Shown here one piece after another: positions 22,047 through 28,733 of a DNA stretch of 28,733 nt (position 1 is the first letter of the stretch; each line of letters starts with the position of its first letter). The notes below the pieces were generated by a model. The model did not search any database, was not told where the DNA came from, and saw only the letters and a program-made list of their open reading frames with translations. The translations under genes and the position numbers were made by a program. The DNA is from Paludibacter sp. UBA5753 (GTDB lineage Bacteria; Bacteroidota; Bacteroidia; Bacteroidales; Paludibacteraceae), in NCBI GenBank assembly GCA_002427615.1, contig DIFH01000041.1, positions 6,643 through 35,375 on the forward strand, read 5' to 3'.

Positions 22047-23045
22047 CTATTGCATTAAATATGAACAAACATCGGCAATACATTTTGAAACAGGAGTAAA
22101 TGTAAACCCTGTTGTATGCTGGATTTTATGGCTTGAATAAATTTCGCGATGAGTTGCCGAGCGAGCCATACTTCTGTCGATTAAAGGCTGAAATCTGAAA
22201 ATTTTTCCAAGAACTTCTGCAAGGGCTCCTACAAACCACAACGTTTGCCGTCCTACACAAATCCACGGACGGGATTTTTCAAAACCATCAGCCATCCAAG
22301 AGAGAATTTGTTTGTTTGAGCAATTTTCTCCAACCAAAATAAACCGTTCGTTACAAATTTCACTTTTTGTCAGCATTATCATTGCACAAGCCACATCCCT
22401 GACATCTACATACCCGCTGCCTCCCTGCGTGTAAAAAACCAACCCTTTACGGACTTGTGAAAATAATTGAGAACTTCCGGTTTCGGCGCCCGAAACGCCC
22501 AAAATAACTCCCGGATTGACTATTACAGCATTCAAGCCCGCCTGAATGCCTTTCCAAACCTCTGCTTCGGAATAAAACTTACTGCGCGAATATGCCGAAC
22601 GGCTTTCACACTCTTTCCATTGCGTTTCTTCGTCGATTACTTCCCCGCGTTCCGGCTGTCCGCAGGCAGCTATGGAGCTTACAAAACAAAGTTTACTGAT
22701 TTTTGCATCGATCGAAGCTTTCACTATATTTTTTGTTCCCTGCACATTGGTCTCAATCATGGCGTTACTGCCATTGCCGAGCGAAACTATCGCCGCGCAG
22801 TGATAAACCACATCGATCTGACTGAATGCCTTTTCCAGCGATTTTTCATCCAAAACATCCGCTGTTCTCCAGTCAATCTTATTTAAATATAGGTCCGGCT
22901 CATTCGTGTAAAAGCTGAAAATCGTTCGTAACGGTTGCAAATTACTCGTAATTCGTTTGATAGCTGCAACGTTTTCATTTTCCTGTAATAAATGCCACAA
23001 TAAATGTCCGCCAACCAAACCAGTTGCTCCGGTAACTAAAATCAT
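22047..23045 (-). CDS. NAD(P)-dependent epimerase/dehydratase (extended SDR)
   Basis: This 332-residue extended short-chain dehydrogenase has a Rossmann glycine motif GATGLVG at 6-12, VYHCAA at 80-85, Ser123/Ser124 in FVSSIAACG and the catalytic pair Tyr152/Lys156 in AYSRSK. The C-terminal substrate domain carries the VNPGVILG block. Such proteins act on nucleotide sugars or on dihydroflavonol-like alcohols; the substrate cannot be inferred. The VRDVACAMIML stretch and the loose C-terminus resemble the dihydroflavonol 4-reductase-like group rather than GalE. It is alone, divergent from the LOG gene, and the gap between them contains a palindrome of two opposed -7 boxes. Confidence 0.9.
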   Translation of the reverse strand: MILVTGATGLVGGHLLWHLLQENENVAAIKRITSNLQPLRTIFSFYTNEPDLYLNKIDWRTADVLDEKSLEKAFSQIDVVYHCAAIVSLGNGSNAMIETNVQGTKNIVKASIDAKISKLCFVSSIAACGQPERGEVIDEETQWKECESRSAYSRSKFYSEAEVWKGIQAGLNAVIVNPGVILGVSGAETGSSQLFSQVRKGLVFYTQGGSGYVDVRDVACAMIMLTKSEICNERFILVGENCSNKQILSWMADGFEKSRPWICVGRQTLWFVGALAEVLGKIFRFQPLIDRSMARSATHREIYSSHKIQHTTGFTFTPVSKCIADVCSYLMQ

Positions 23046-23070
23046 TTTTTCTGTTTTTAAATTCGATGGT

Positions 23071-23100
23071 CAAAAATACGGAAAGAAAACTGTATTTTTG
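23071..23100. promoter_or_regulatory. Palindromic divergent -7 boxes
   Basis: CAAAAATAC (23071-23079) and GTATTTTTG (23092-23100) are exact 9-bp inverted copies. Each read outward contains TATTTTTG, a TAnnTTTG box, one facing the epimerase gene and one facing the LOG gene. The minus-strand box has a TTG 22 bases upstream (23103-23101); the plus-strand box lacks a good -33. Confidence 0.55.
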
Positions 23101-23194
23101 CAATTAATTCATAAGATAATTGATGAATAACGTCCCGAAAAACCTGATTTTTGTCCCATAAAACTTCATTATTTTAAAATTGAAAATTTGTAAC

Positions 23195-23773
23195 ATGCAG
23201 TATATATGCGTTTATTGTGCTTCGAGCACACAAATAAAACCGGTTTATTTTGAAACTGCCGACCGATTGGGGAAAATTCTTGCAAAAGAGGGAATCCATT
23301 TGGTTTATGGAGGAGGTTCAAATGGTTTGATGGGGCAAATTGCCGACAGCGCTTTGGCTGCAGGCGGAAAAGTTACCGGCATAATTCCACGTTTTATGTG
23401 CGAAGAAAAATGGGATCATAACGGGCTGACTGAATTGATAATAACCGAGACCATGCACGAACGGAAAGAAAAAATAGCTATGATGGCCGATGCCGCCGTA
23501 GCATTGCCCGGCGGTTGCGGAACCTTGGAAGAATTGCTCGAAGTGATCACCTGGAAACAGCTCGGAATATTTACAAAACCCATCATCATAGTAAATGTTG
23601 ACGGCTATTTCGATTCGCTTGTCGCCATGCTCCATCGTGCTGTTGAAGAAAACTTTATGCGCGAAGTTCATCGTGATATATGGAAAGTAGTTGAAACCGC
23701 TGAAGAAGTAATTCCGGCTATACTTAATTCGCCCAAATGGGACAAGAGTGTACGCAAGTTTGCTGCTTTTTAA
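23195..23773 (+). CDS. LOG-family protein (TIGR00730), nucleoside 5'-monophosphate phosphoribohydrolase
   Basis: This 192-residue Rossmann-fold protein has the family signature PGGCGTLEE at 105-113 (PGGxGTxxE), the nucleotide contact MMADAAVALPGG and the N-terminal VYCASS plus VYGGGSNGLMG (37-47). Relatives release adenine or cytokinin bases from their 5'-monophosphates; in non-plant bacteria the role is likely AMP or modified nucleotide salvage. It is often mislabelled lysine decarboxylase because of its older name. A TTG lies in frame at 23180, but the ATG at 23195 gives MQYICVYCASS, which matches family N-termini. The DUF4271 gene begins 12 bases after its stop, so the two are probably cotranscribed. 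Confidence 0.92.
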   Translation: MQYICVYCASSTQIKPVYFETADRLGKILAKEGIHLVYGGGSNGLMGQIADSALAAGGKVTGIIPRFMCEEKWDHNGLTELIITETMHERKEKIAMMADAAVALPGGCGTLEELLEVITWKQLGIFTKPIIIVNVDGYFDSLVAMLHRAVEENFMREVHRDIWKVVETAEEVIPAILNSPKWDKSVRKFAAF

Positions 23774-23785
23774 TTTGTTTATCTT

Positions 23786-24586
23786 ATGCCGCTACCCGAC
23801 ACAATACGTTTAACATCCGACACTGTAATGACTATTTCGGATTCGTTACAAATAACCGATTCGTTAACAGTTGTCGATTCCACAAACCTGATTGACACGC
23901 TAAAAGCACAAGTGTTTACAGGCTTTGCAGGCATCCCTCATCCTTCACTTCCGTGTTCTGAAAATTGGGTTTTTGGTGTAATTCTGGTTTTATTTTTGAT
24001 TCTTGTGGTTTCGTTAATTCAAAACTTAGCCTGGATCAGGGAATCGATTCGTACATTTTTTCAGGTAAAAGAACGTTCAAGTTTTTTCAGCAAAAACACG
24101 GTAATTAGTTTTCGCACCAAATTTTTACTTGTAATTTTTAGTTCGGGCGTGTTTAGTTTATATGCTTATTATTGGCTGTACAACCCCGAAAATGGATTTC
24201 ATCTTTCCATTTTTTTATGGTTTTATCTGATAACAATCTCATTTTTAATCGTCAAATTCATTCTGTCTCAATTGATCGGTTATGTTTTTCTTGACTCAAT
24301 TTCAATAAGGCTTGCCAAAGAGAGTTATTTTAATGTGCTTACATACATGGGAATAACATTATTTCCTGCGCTTATTTTACAAATTTATTTTCCATCTTAT
24401 CTGAATTCTTCCGTCGCTATTTTCAGCCTGGCTCTGTGTGTTTTAGCTGCTATTTTAATCATAATTAAACTATTTCAAATATTTTTCAAGAAAAGTATAG
24501 CATCTTTTTATATATTGTTGTACCTTTGCACCCTCGAAATTTTGCCTATAATAATTTTATTGAAGGTATTTCGACTGATAATATAA
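23786..24586 (+). CDS. DUF4271 family membrane protein
   Basis: This 266-residue protein of unknown function is confined to Bacteroidota. Residues 1-55 are polar and Ser/Thr/Asp-rich with a repeated x(S/T)DSLxxxDS pattern. Six hydrophobic helices follow at about 61-84, 110-132, 140-162, 182-203, 208-234 and 238-262. Charged loops with RxSIR and KKS lie between them. I find no catalytic motif. The position directly before hemD, followed by rnpA and yidD, is a conserved order in this phylum, which suggests a link to haem synthesis or to the membrane-insertion genes, but no function follows from sequence. Its stop overlaps an out-of-frame ATG before hemD. Confidence 0.85.
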   Translation: MPLPDTIRLTSDTVMTISDSLQITDSLTVVDSTNLIDTLKAQVFTGFAGIPHPSLPCSENWVFGVILVLFLILVVSLIQNLAWIRESIRTFFQVKERSSFFSKNTVISFRTKFLLVIFSSGVFSLYAYYWLYNPENGFHLSIFLWFYLITISFLIVKFILSQLIGYVFLDSISIRLAKESYFNVLTYMGITLFPALILQIYFPSYLNSSVAIFSLALCVLAAILIIIKLFQIFFKKSIASFYILLYLCTLEILPIIILLKVFRLII

Positions 24587-24613
24587 TGTGTTTAATTGTT
24601 AAAGTTCATTGCT

Positions 24614-25372
24614 TTGAAAATTAAGAAGATTCTGGTTTCACAACCTCAACCAACCACTGAGAAGTCTCCCTATTATGATATTGCCGAAAAATACAACGTG
24701 AAAATTGATTTTCGTCCGTTTATCAAGGTGGAGCCGATTTTTGCCAAAGAATTTCGCACGCAACGCATATCTATTTCAGACTATACAGCTATAATTTTTA
24801 ATGCGCGTCACGGGATTGATCATTTCTTTCGTTTGTGTGAAGAATTACGTATTACCATTCCTGAAACAATGAAATATTTTTGCGTTTCGGAATCAGTTGC
24901 AGTGTATCTACAGCGTTATATTCACTACCGGAAAAGGAAAGTGTTTTATGGCGCCACAGGTAAAATGACTGAATTGGTAACCATCATGAAGAAACATGCC
25001 GAAGAAAAATATTTATTGATTACTTCCGATGTCCAGAACGAAGAAACCATGTCGATTCTGGAAAAATCAAAGATCGCATTTCATAAAGCTGTCATGTACA
25101 AAACCGTAAGTAATGATTTCGATCCGAATGAAGAGTTCAATTACGACATGTTATTGTTCTTTAGTCCTGTAGGAATCAGTTCATTGTTGAAAAATTTCCC
25201 GAATTTCGAGCAAGGCGATATTCAGATCGGATGTTTCGGCGCATCTACCGCCCAGGCAGTACGCGACGCGGGTTTGCGGTTAGACCTGGAAGCCCCTGTA
25301 CCGGGGGTGCCTTCGATGACAATGGCTTTAGAAAATTACATGAAAGAATACGTGAAGAAAAACAAAAAGTAA
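24614..25372 (+). CDS. hemD: Uroporphyrinogen-III synthase
   Basis: This 252-residue protein should cyclise hydroxymethylbilane into uroporphyrinogen III, the branch point of haem and corrinoid synthesis. The sequence follows the Bacteroidota HemD pattern: KIKKILVSQPQPTTEKSPYYD at the start, TAIIFNARHGIDHFFRL (the first Rossmann-like domain), KYFCVSESVAVYLQ, then MLLFFSPVGISSLLKNFP and IGCFGASTAQAVRDAGLRLD in the second domain, with PSMTMALENYM near the end. HemD proteins diverge strongly, so the call rests on this lineage-specific resemblance and the neighbours. There is no in-frame ATG: a stop at 24593 precedes the frame, and only TTG codons at 24596 and 24614 are available. TTG 24614 gives the family-like MKIKKILVSQP start. 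Confidence 0.85.
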   Translation: MKIKKILVSQPQPTTEKSPYYDIAEKYNVKIDFRPFIKVEPIFAKEFRTQRISISDYTAIIFNARHGIDHFFRLCEELRITIPETMKYFCVSESVAVYLQRYIHYRKRKVFYGATGKMTELVTIMKKHAEEKYLLITSDVQNEETMSILEKSKIAFHKAVMYKTVSNDFDPNEEFNYDMLLFFSPVGISSLLKNFPNFEQGDIQIGCFGASTAQAVRDAGLRLDLEAPVPGVPSMTMALENYMKEYVKKNKK

Positions 25373-25398
25373 ACAATCAGAATAATATCATTAACTTT

Positions 25399-25438
25399 CC
25401 CAAAAGTACCGGAGTTTTTCCTTACTTTTGGGATTGTT
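25399..25438 (+). terminator. Terminator after hemD overlapping a -7 box before rnpA
   Basis: CCCAAAAGTA (25399-25408) pairs perfectly with TACTTTTGGG (25423-25432) around a 14-nt loop, followed by ATTG and a T-run. That is a good rho-independent terminator for the hemD transcript. The right arm also contains TACTTTTG (25423-25430), an exact TAnnTTTG box 29 bases before the rnpA ATG, so the same bases may start the next transcript. Confidence 0.6.
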
Positions 25439-25458
25439 TTTTATAGAAACCCTACAAC

Positions 25459-25848
25459 ATGAAACCTTCAACAACATTTTCGAAAAAGGAGCATTTGTGC
25501 GGCGAGATTCGCGTCAACCATTTATTTACCAATGGCAAAGCATTTATCGTCTATCCTTTGCGTGTGGTTTATCTTGTTGGAGAAAATAAAGAAGCAATTC
25601 CGGTAAAAGCGCTCGTCAGTGTTCCTAAAAAGCGGTTTAAACGAGCCGTAAAACGTAACCGGCTGAAACGCTTAATACGCGAATCATACCGGCTGAATAA
25701 ATTTCCCCTGATCGAAAAATGCATCGAAAAGAACATTAATATTCAAATAGCGTTTAATTACGTGTCGGACGACGAAATGGATTTTAATAGGATTCAATCT
25801 AAAATGATTGTTGCTTTACAAAAAATTGCAGAAAATTTAAACGAATAA
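25459..25848 (+). CDS. rnpA: Ribonuclease P protein component
   Basis: This 129-residue basic protein subunit of RNase P helps the RNA subunit trim the 5' ends of pre-tRNAs. The RNR signature is present as FKRAVKRNRLKRLIRE (about 60-75), the RNA-contacting helix of the family. The N-terminus contains the usual aromatic cleft residues (FTNGKAFIVYPLRVVYL). The protein is slightly long compared with the 110-120 residues common elsewhere. It is followed at once by yidD with one base between stop and start, the arrangement seen across many bacteria, although here the pair is not next to rpmH or dnaA. Confidence 0.95.
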   Translation: MKPSTTFSKKEHLCGEIRVNHLFTNGKAFIVYPLRVVYLVGENKEAIPVKALVSVPKKRFKRAVKRNRLKRLIRESYRLNKFPLIEKCIEKNINIQIAFNYVSDDEMDFNRIQSKMIVALQKIAENLNE

Positions 25849-25849
25849 C

Positions 25850-26116
25850 ATGTTGTCTGTTGCATTCACTCCGATATTATTTTTTTGGGATAAATTGAAA
25901 AAAATTCTTCGCCATATTGTTCTTTTGCCGGTCTATTTGTACCGTTACAGCATTTCGCCGCTAATTCCACCGCGATGCCGTTACACGCCTACCTGTTCGC
26001 AATACACTGTCGAAGCAGTATTGAAACACGGTATTTTGAAAGGCGGATGGTTGTCGATCAAACGCATCCTGAGCTGTCATCCCTGGGGCGGTAGCGGTTA
26101 CGACCCTGTTCCCTGA
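25850..26116 (+). CDS. yidD: Membrane protein insertion efficiency factor YidD
   Basis: This small protein of 88 residues has the YidD/DUF37 signature: LYRYSISPLIPPRCRYTPTCSQY (34-56), then HGILKGGWLSIKRILSCHPWGGSGYDPVP. The three cysteines (CRY, TCSQY, CHPW) are characteristic. It assists YidC-dependent insertion of inner-membrane proteins. The N-terminus carries about 16 extra residues compared with the shortest homologues, forming an amphipathic or hydrophobic lead. Translation is likely coupled to rnpA (TAA C ATG). Confidence 0.95.
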   Translation: MLSVAFTPILFFWDKLKKILRHIVLLPVYLYRYSISPLIPPRCRYTPTCSQYTVEAVLKHGILKGGWLSIKRILSCHPWGGSGYDPVP

Positions 26117-26225
26117 AAAAATATAATTAGTCCTTTATTTGTTACATTTTATAAAAATTGTATCTTTCTTCTTTAAATTTTTCAAGATTTTTATTTCATC
26201 CGCTTATAAATCGTATATTTTTATG

Positions 26226-26233
26226 TAAGTTTG
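26226..26233 (+). promoter_or_regulatory. -7 promoter box for lpxK-punA
   Basis: TAAGTTTG fits TAnnTTTG and lies 35 bases before the TTG start of lpxK. Its first three bases are also the in-frame stop that bounds the lpxK frame. No TTTG was found at -33. The remainder of the gap from 26117 is AT-rich with nothing else recognisable. Confidence 0.5.
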
Positions 26234-26267
26234 CCATCCGCTTTGTTTCAAAAGCGTTGATTTCAAT

Positions 26268-27356
26268 TTGAATTACACGTGGAGAAATATTATTCTTGCG
26301 CCTTTTTCGTGGCTTTACGGTTTGATAACCGCAGTTCGCAACTGGCTATACGACAGAGGAATATTATCGTCGAGGAGTTTCAACCTGCCGGTTATTTCTA
26401 TTGGCAATCTGGCAGTTGGCGGCACCGGCAAAACGCCGCATGTCGAATTCATTCTGAATTTATTGAAACCCGGCAAAAAAATTGCGATATTAAGTCGCGG
26501 ATACAAGCGCAAAACAAAAGGTTTTGTATTAGCCGATAAAAATTCAAACAGTAAAATAATCGGAGACGAACCATTTCAAATATTCAGCAAACATCGGGAT
26601 GTGATAGTCGCCGTCGACGAAAAACGGGTTCATGGGCTTGAAAAATTATGTGAAATTTACCCCGATTTACAAGTTGTAATACTCGATGATGCTTTTCAGC
26701 ACCGGCAAATCAACCCTGGATTATCCATTTTATTAACCGATTTTTCTAATTTATATACGCGCGATTCGCTTTTGCCTGGCGGGAACCTGAGAGAAAGTAA
26801 AAAAGGCAGCAAGAGAGCCGACATACTTATAATCACAAAATGTCCGGTCAATATCTCGCCTATTGAAATGCGTCTGATTGAAAAAGAAGTAAAAATTAAG
26901 CCTCATCAATCATTATTTTTTTCGAGCTATATTTACGATGAAATTAAGCCTGTTTTTCCTGATTATATATCGGAAAAAATGACTTACAACAAGATAAAGA
27001 AAACAAAAACAGGCGTTTTATTAGTAGCAGGCATCGTTTCTCCTCAGCCTATCGTTGAGCAAATCAATCAGTACGCGAACTCTTTGCAAACGCTGTTTTT
27101 CAAGGATCATCATACCTTCCAACAGCAGGATTTACGATTGATTGAAAATAAACTGAACAAAATGGCCGATCAGGAAAAAATCATGCTGGTAACAGAAAAA
27201 GATGCGGCCAGAATTGTTTCGATGGCTTATTTTCCCGAGTCATTAAAAAGCGTGATTTACACCATCCCAATCAGGGTGAAAATATTACACGATCAAGAAC
27301 AGATTTTTACAGATAAAATAATTAGCTATGTTGCAGAAGATTCAAGAAACAACTGA
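26268..27356 (+). CDS. lpxK: Tetraacyldisaccharide 4'-kinase
   Basis: This 362-residue enzyme phosphorylates the 4' position of the lipid A disaccharide at the inner membrane. An N-terminal helix (about 8-30, APFSWLYGLITAVRNWLYDRG) anchors it. The P-loop is GNLAVGGTGKTPHVE (46-60), with the family's characteristic GGTGKTP. Further motifs are LSRGYKRKTKGF, VVILDDAFQHRQINPGLSILLTDF (the Asp-rich catalytic block) and LLPGGNLRE. All expected landmarks are present. The frame has no ATG between the stop at 26226 and the conserved core, so the TTG at 26268 is the only reasonable start. The last 29 bases overlap punA. Confidence 0.94.
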   Translation: MNYTWRNIILAPFSWLYGLITAVRNWLYDRGILSSRSFNLPVISIGNLAVGGTGKTPHVEFILNLLKPGKKIAILSRGYKRKTKGFVLADKNSNSKIIGDEPFQIFSKHRDVIVAVDEKRVHGLEKLCEIYPDLQVVILDDAFQHRQINPGLSILLTDFSNLYTRDSLLPGGNLRESKKGSKRADILIITKCPVNISPIEMRLIEKEVKIKPHQSLFFSSYIYDEIKPVFPDYISEKMTYNKIKKTKTGVLLVAGIVSPQPIVEQINQYANSLQTLFFKDHHTFQQQDLRLIENKLNKMADQEKIMLVTEKDAARIVSMAYFPESLKSVIYTIPIRVKILHDQEQIFTDKIISYVAEDSRNN

Positions 27357-28140
27357 CTTTTTAAAGTCAAAAATAAAAAACAGCCCTAAAACGGGTATTA
27401 TTTTAGGGACGGGTTTAGGAAATTTAGTCACACAAATTACCGATAAAACGGAGATTCCATACGAAACTATTCCAAACTTTCCGGTATCCACCGTCGAAGG
27501 CCACAGTGGAAAACTAATTGTCGGCAAATTGGGCGATGTTGAAGTATTGGCTATGCAGGGACGTTTTCATTATTACGAAGGATACGACATGAAAGCCGTA
27601 ACTTTTCCGGTTCGCGTGATGAAAGCTCTTGGCATCGAAACTCTACTCGTTTCAAACGCGTCGGGTGGCGTTCATCCTGATTTTGAAATCGGTGATTTGA
27701 TGATTATTACCGATCATATCAATCTTTTCCCCGAACATCCGTTGCGTGGAAAAAACTTTGCCGAACTCGGGCCCCGCTTCCCCGATATGAGTGAAGCATA
27801 CTCGAAAGAGTTGATTGCCAAAGCAAAGAGTATCGCCGCAAAAAACAACATCAAAGTTGTTGAAGGCGTGTATGTCGGCACTACCGGACCAACATTCGAA
27901 ACTCCTGCCGAATACCGTTATTTCCGCACAATCGGCGGTGATGCTGTCGGGATGAGCACCGTTCCCGAAGTGATAGTGGCAAATCATTCCGGCATGCGTG
28001 TTTTCGGCATGTCAATAGTAACCGATTTGGGCGTACCTGGAAAAATTGTAGAAGTAACTCACGAAGAAGTACAAGAAATCGGCAACAAAGTCCAACCATT
28101 GATGACGCTGATCATGAAAGAATTAATTCGGGAAATTTAA
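27328..28140 (+). CDS. punA: Purine nucleoside phosphorylase, trimeric PNP/MTAP family
   Basis: This 270-residue phosphorylase splits purine nucleosides with phosphate into base and ribose-1-phosphate. The family motifs are GTGLGNLV (27-34), EGHSGKL (57-63), QGRFHYYEGY (77-86), SNASGGVHPDFEIGDLMII (109-127), GTTGPTFETPAEYR (184-197), GMSTVPEVIVANHSG and VTHEEV with His245. Glu191 corresponds to the base-binding Glu of the human enzyme. At the position of the human base-binding Asn243, however, this protein has Asp233 (VTDLG instead of ITNxx). That may shift preference from 6-oxopurines towards 6-aminopurines. The start overlaps lpxK by 29 bases, so translation is likely coupled. A hairpin terminator follows. 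Confidence 0.93.
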   Translation: MLQKIQETTDFLKSKIKNSPKTGIILGTGLGNLVTQITDKTEIPYETIPNFPVSTVEGHSGKLIVGKLGDVEVLAMQGRFHYYEGYDMKAVTFPVRVMKALGIETLLVSNASGGVHPDFEIGDLMIITDHINLFPEHPLRGKNFAELGPRFPDMSEAYSKELIAKAKSIAAKNNIKVVEGVYVGTTGPTFETPAEYRYFRTIGGDAVGMSTVPEVIVANHSGMRVFGMSIVTDLGVPGKIVEVTHEEVQEIGNKVQPLMTLIMKELIREI

Positions 28141-28169
28141 AAGCCCAAAATTCAATCAAACAATACGAT

Positions 28170-28212
28170 AAAGGCTGAAATTCAAATTTGAATCTCAGTC
28201 TTTATCCTTTTT
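28170..28212. terminator. Terminator after punA
   Basis: AAAGGCTGA (28170-28178) pairs with TCAGTCTTT (28195-28203), including one G-T pair. Inside it, after an A-C mismatch, the 14-base palindrome ATTCAAATTTGAAT (28180-28193) extends the stem. ATCCTTTTT follows, giving a plus-strand T-run. It sits between convergent punA and the amidase gene. Confidence 0.7.
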
Positions 28213-28235
28213 GACAGTCGTTCTCTTATCATCAA

Positions 28236-28733
28236 TCATTTTTCCAGCCACCTTTTGGTTATATCGCCGAATGCATCAATGCGCCTGTCGCGGAAAAAAG
28301 GCCACAAACGCCGCACCGTTTCGGTACGGGATAAATCAATGTCAACGATCAGGTTTTGATCGGTATCATTCGGAGCCTGTGCCAATACCTCGCCTTGCGG
28401 TCCCGCCACAAAGCTGTTTCCCCAAAACCGGATGCCGTTGGTAGCTCCCGAAGGATCGGGTTCATAACCTGTGCGATTACATGAAATAACATGAAGTCCA
28501 TTTGCCACTGCATGAGCCCGTTGTGAAATCATCCAGGCATCTATTTGACGTTGTTTCTCATCATTGGTATCCGTACTTTCCCAACCAATAGCAGTTGGAT
28601 AAATCAATACTTCAGCTCCCGCCATAGCCATCAATCTGGCAGCTTCGGGATACCATTGATCCCAGCAAACCAATACCCCCAGTTTGCCAATCGAAGTCTG
28701 AATGGGTTCAAAACCCAAATCACCGGGCGTAAA
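28236..28733 (-). CDS. aguB: N-carbamoylputrescine amidase, C-terminal part (cut by window edge)
   Basis: The frame runs off the right edge of the window and covers 166 codons including the stop, reading FTPGDLGFEPIQTSIGKLGV at the visible start. It is the C-terminal half of a nitrilase-superfamily amidase. The nucleophile Cys is visible in GVLVCWDQWYPEAARLMA, and SQRAHAVANGLHVISCNRTG and IRFWGNSFVAGPQGEVLAQA follow. The ending ETVRRLWPFFRDRRIDAFGDI is characteristic of AguB-type N-carbamoylputrescine amidase, which converts N-carbamoylputrescine to putrescine in arginine-derived polyamine synthesis. The catalytic Glu and Lys would lie upstream, outside the window. A TTG at 28718 could look like a start but is internal. 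Confidence 0.9.
   Translation of the reverse strand, partial: FTPGDLGFEPIQTSIGKLGVLVCWDQWYPEAARLMAMAGAEVLIYPTAIGWESTDTNDEKQRQIDAWMISQRAHAVANGLHVISCNRTGYEPDPSGATNGIRFWGNSFVAGPQGEVLAQAPNDTDQNLIVDIDLSRTETVRRLWPFFRDRRIDAFGDITKRWLEK

Noticed and set aside
22467..22886. 139-codon plus-strand frame opposite the epimerase
   Set aside because: Antisense to the Rossmann and YxxxK regions of a clear SDR gene; no independent signal.

Overview
The window is ordinary chromosome from a member of the Bacteroidota, most likely order Bacteroidales. The reasons are promoters of the TTTG / TAnnTTTG type instead of -35/-10 boxes, leaders without obvious Shine-Dalgarno sites, and lineage-typical genes: a viroplasmin-type RNase H, the TGS/uridine-kinase fusion, the DUF4271-hemD-rnpA-yidD cluster, and an ArgD closely resembling the Bacteroides enzyme. 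The order is judged from remembered protein similarity, not from a search. I see no phage, insertion sequence, CRISPR array, toxin-antitoxin or other defence cassette, and no clear pseudogene. The only gene cut by the window is the last one.

Left part (1-5070): RNase H and a lipid A-type acyltransferase on the minus strand; a tRNA-Arg(CCU) meeting a LolD-like ATPase tail to tail; then a YgjP-like zinc peptidase and a dGTPase on the plus strand. Middle (5076-16988): a long minus-strand run. It holds a SIMPL-domain protein and a NlpC/P60 hydrolase with five LysM repeats, an LD-carboxypeptidase, a YbaK-type deacylase, a NatB/NatA-like ABC exporter, RadC, an OvoA-type ovothiol synthase preceded by a GNAT acetyltransferase, and the TGS-nucleoside kinase. 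Cell-wall turnover (LysM-NlpC, LdcA) and thiol chemistry (OvoA plus GNAT) are the clearest themes.

Right part (17118-28733): mainly plus strand. A Na/Pi symporter with a PhoU-like tail, a Na/Ca exchanger, ArgD and a small secreted protein come first. A minus-strand SDR epimerase is then divergent from a LOG-family phosphoribohydrolase, which leads into DUF4271, HemD, RnpA and YidD. LpxK overlaps a purine nucleoside phosphorylase, and the 3' part of an N-carbamoylputrescine amidase (minus strand) closes the window.

The features most worth a second look are small. They are a GNAT gene coupled to ovoA, an Asp in place of the base-recognising Asn of the purine nucleoside phosphorylase, an inverted repeat on the lolD promoter, two palindromes built from opposed TAnnTTTG boxes, a degenerate 21-bp tandem repeat, a long-range inverted repeat between the two ABC exporter genes, a probable leaderless radC, and forced TTG starts for hemD and lpxK. 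I did not find a convincing undescribed multi-gene system.
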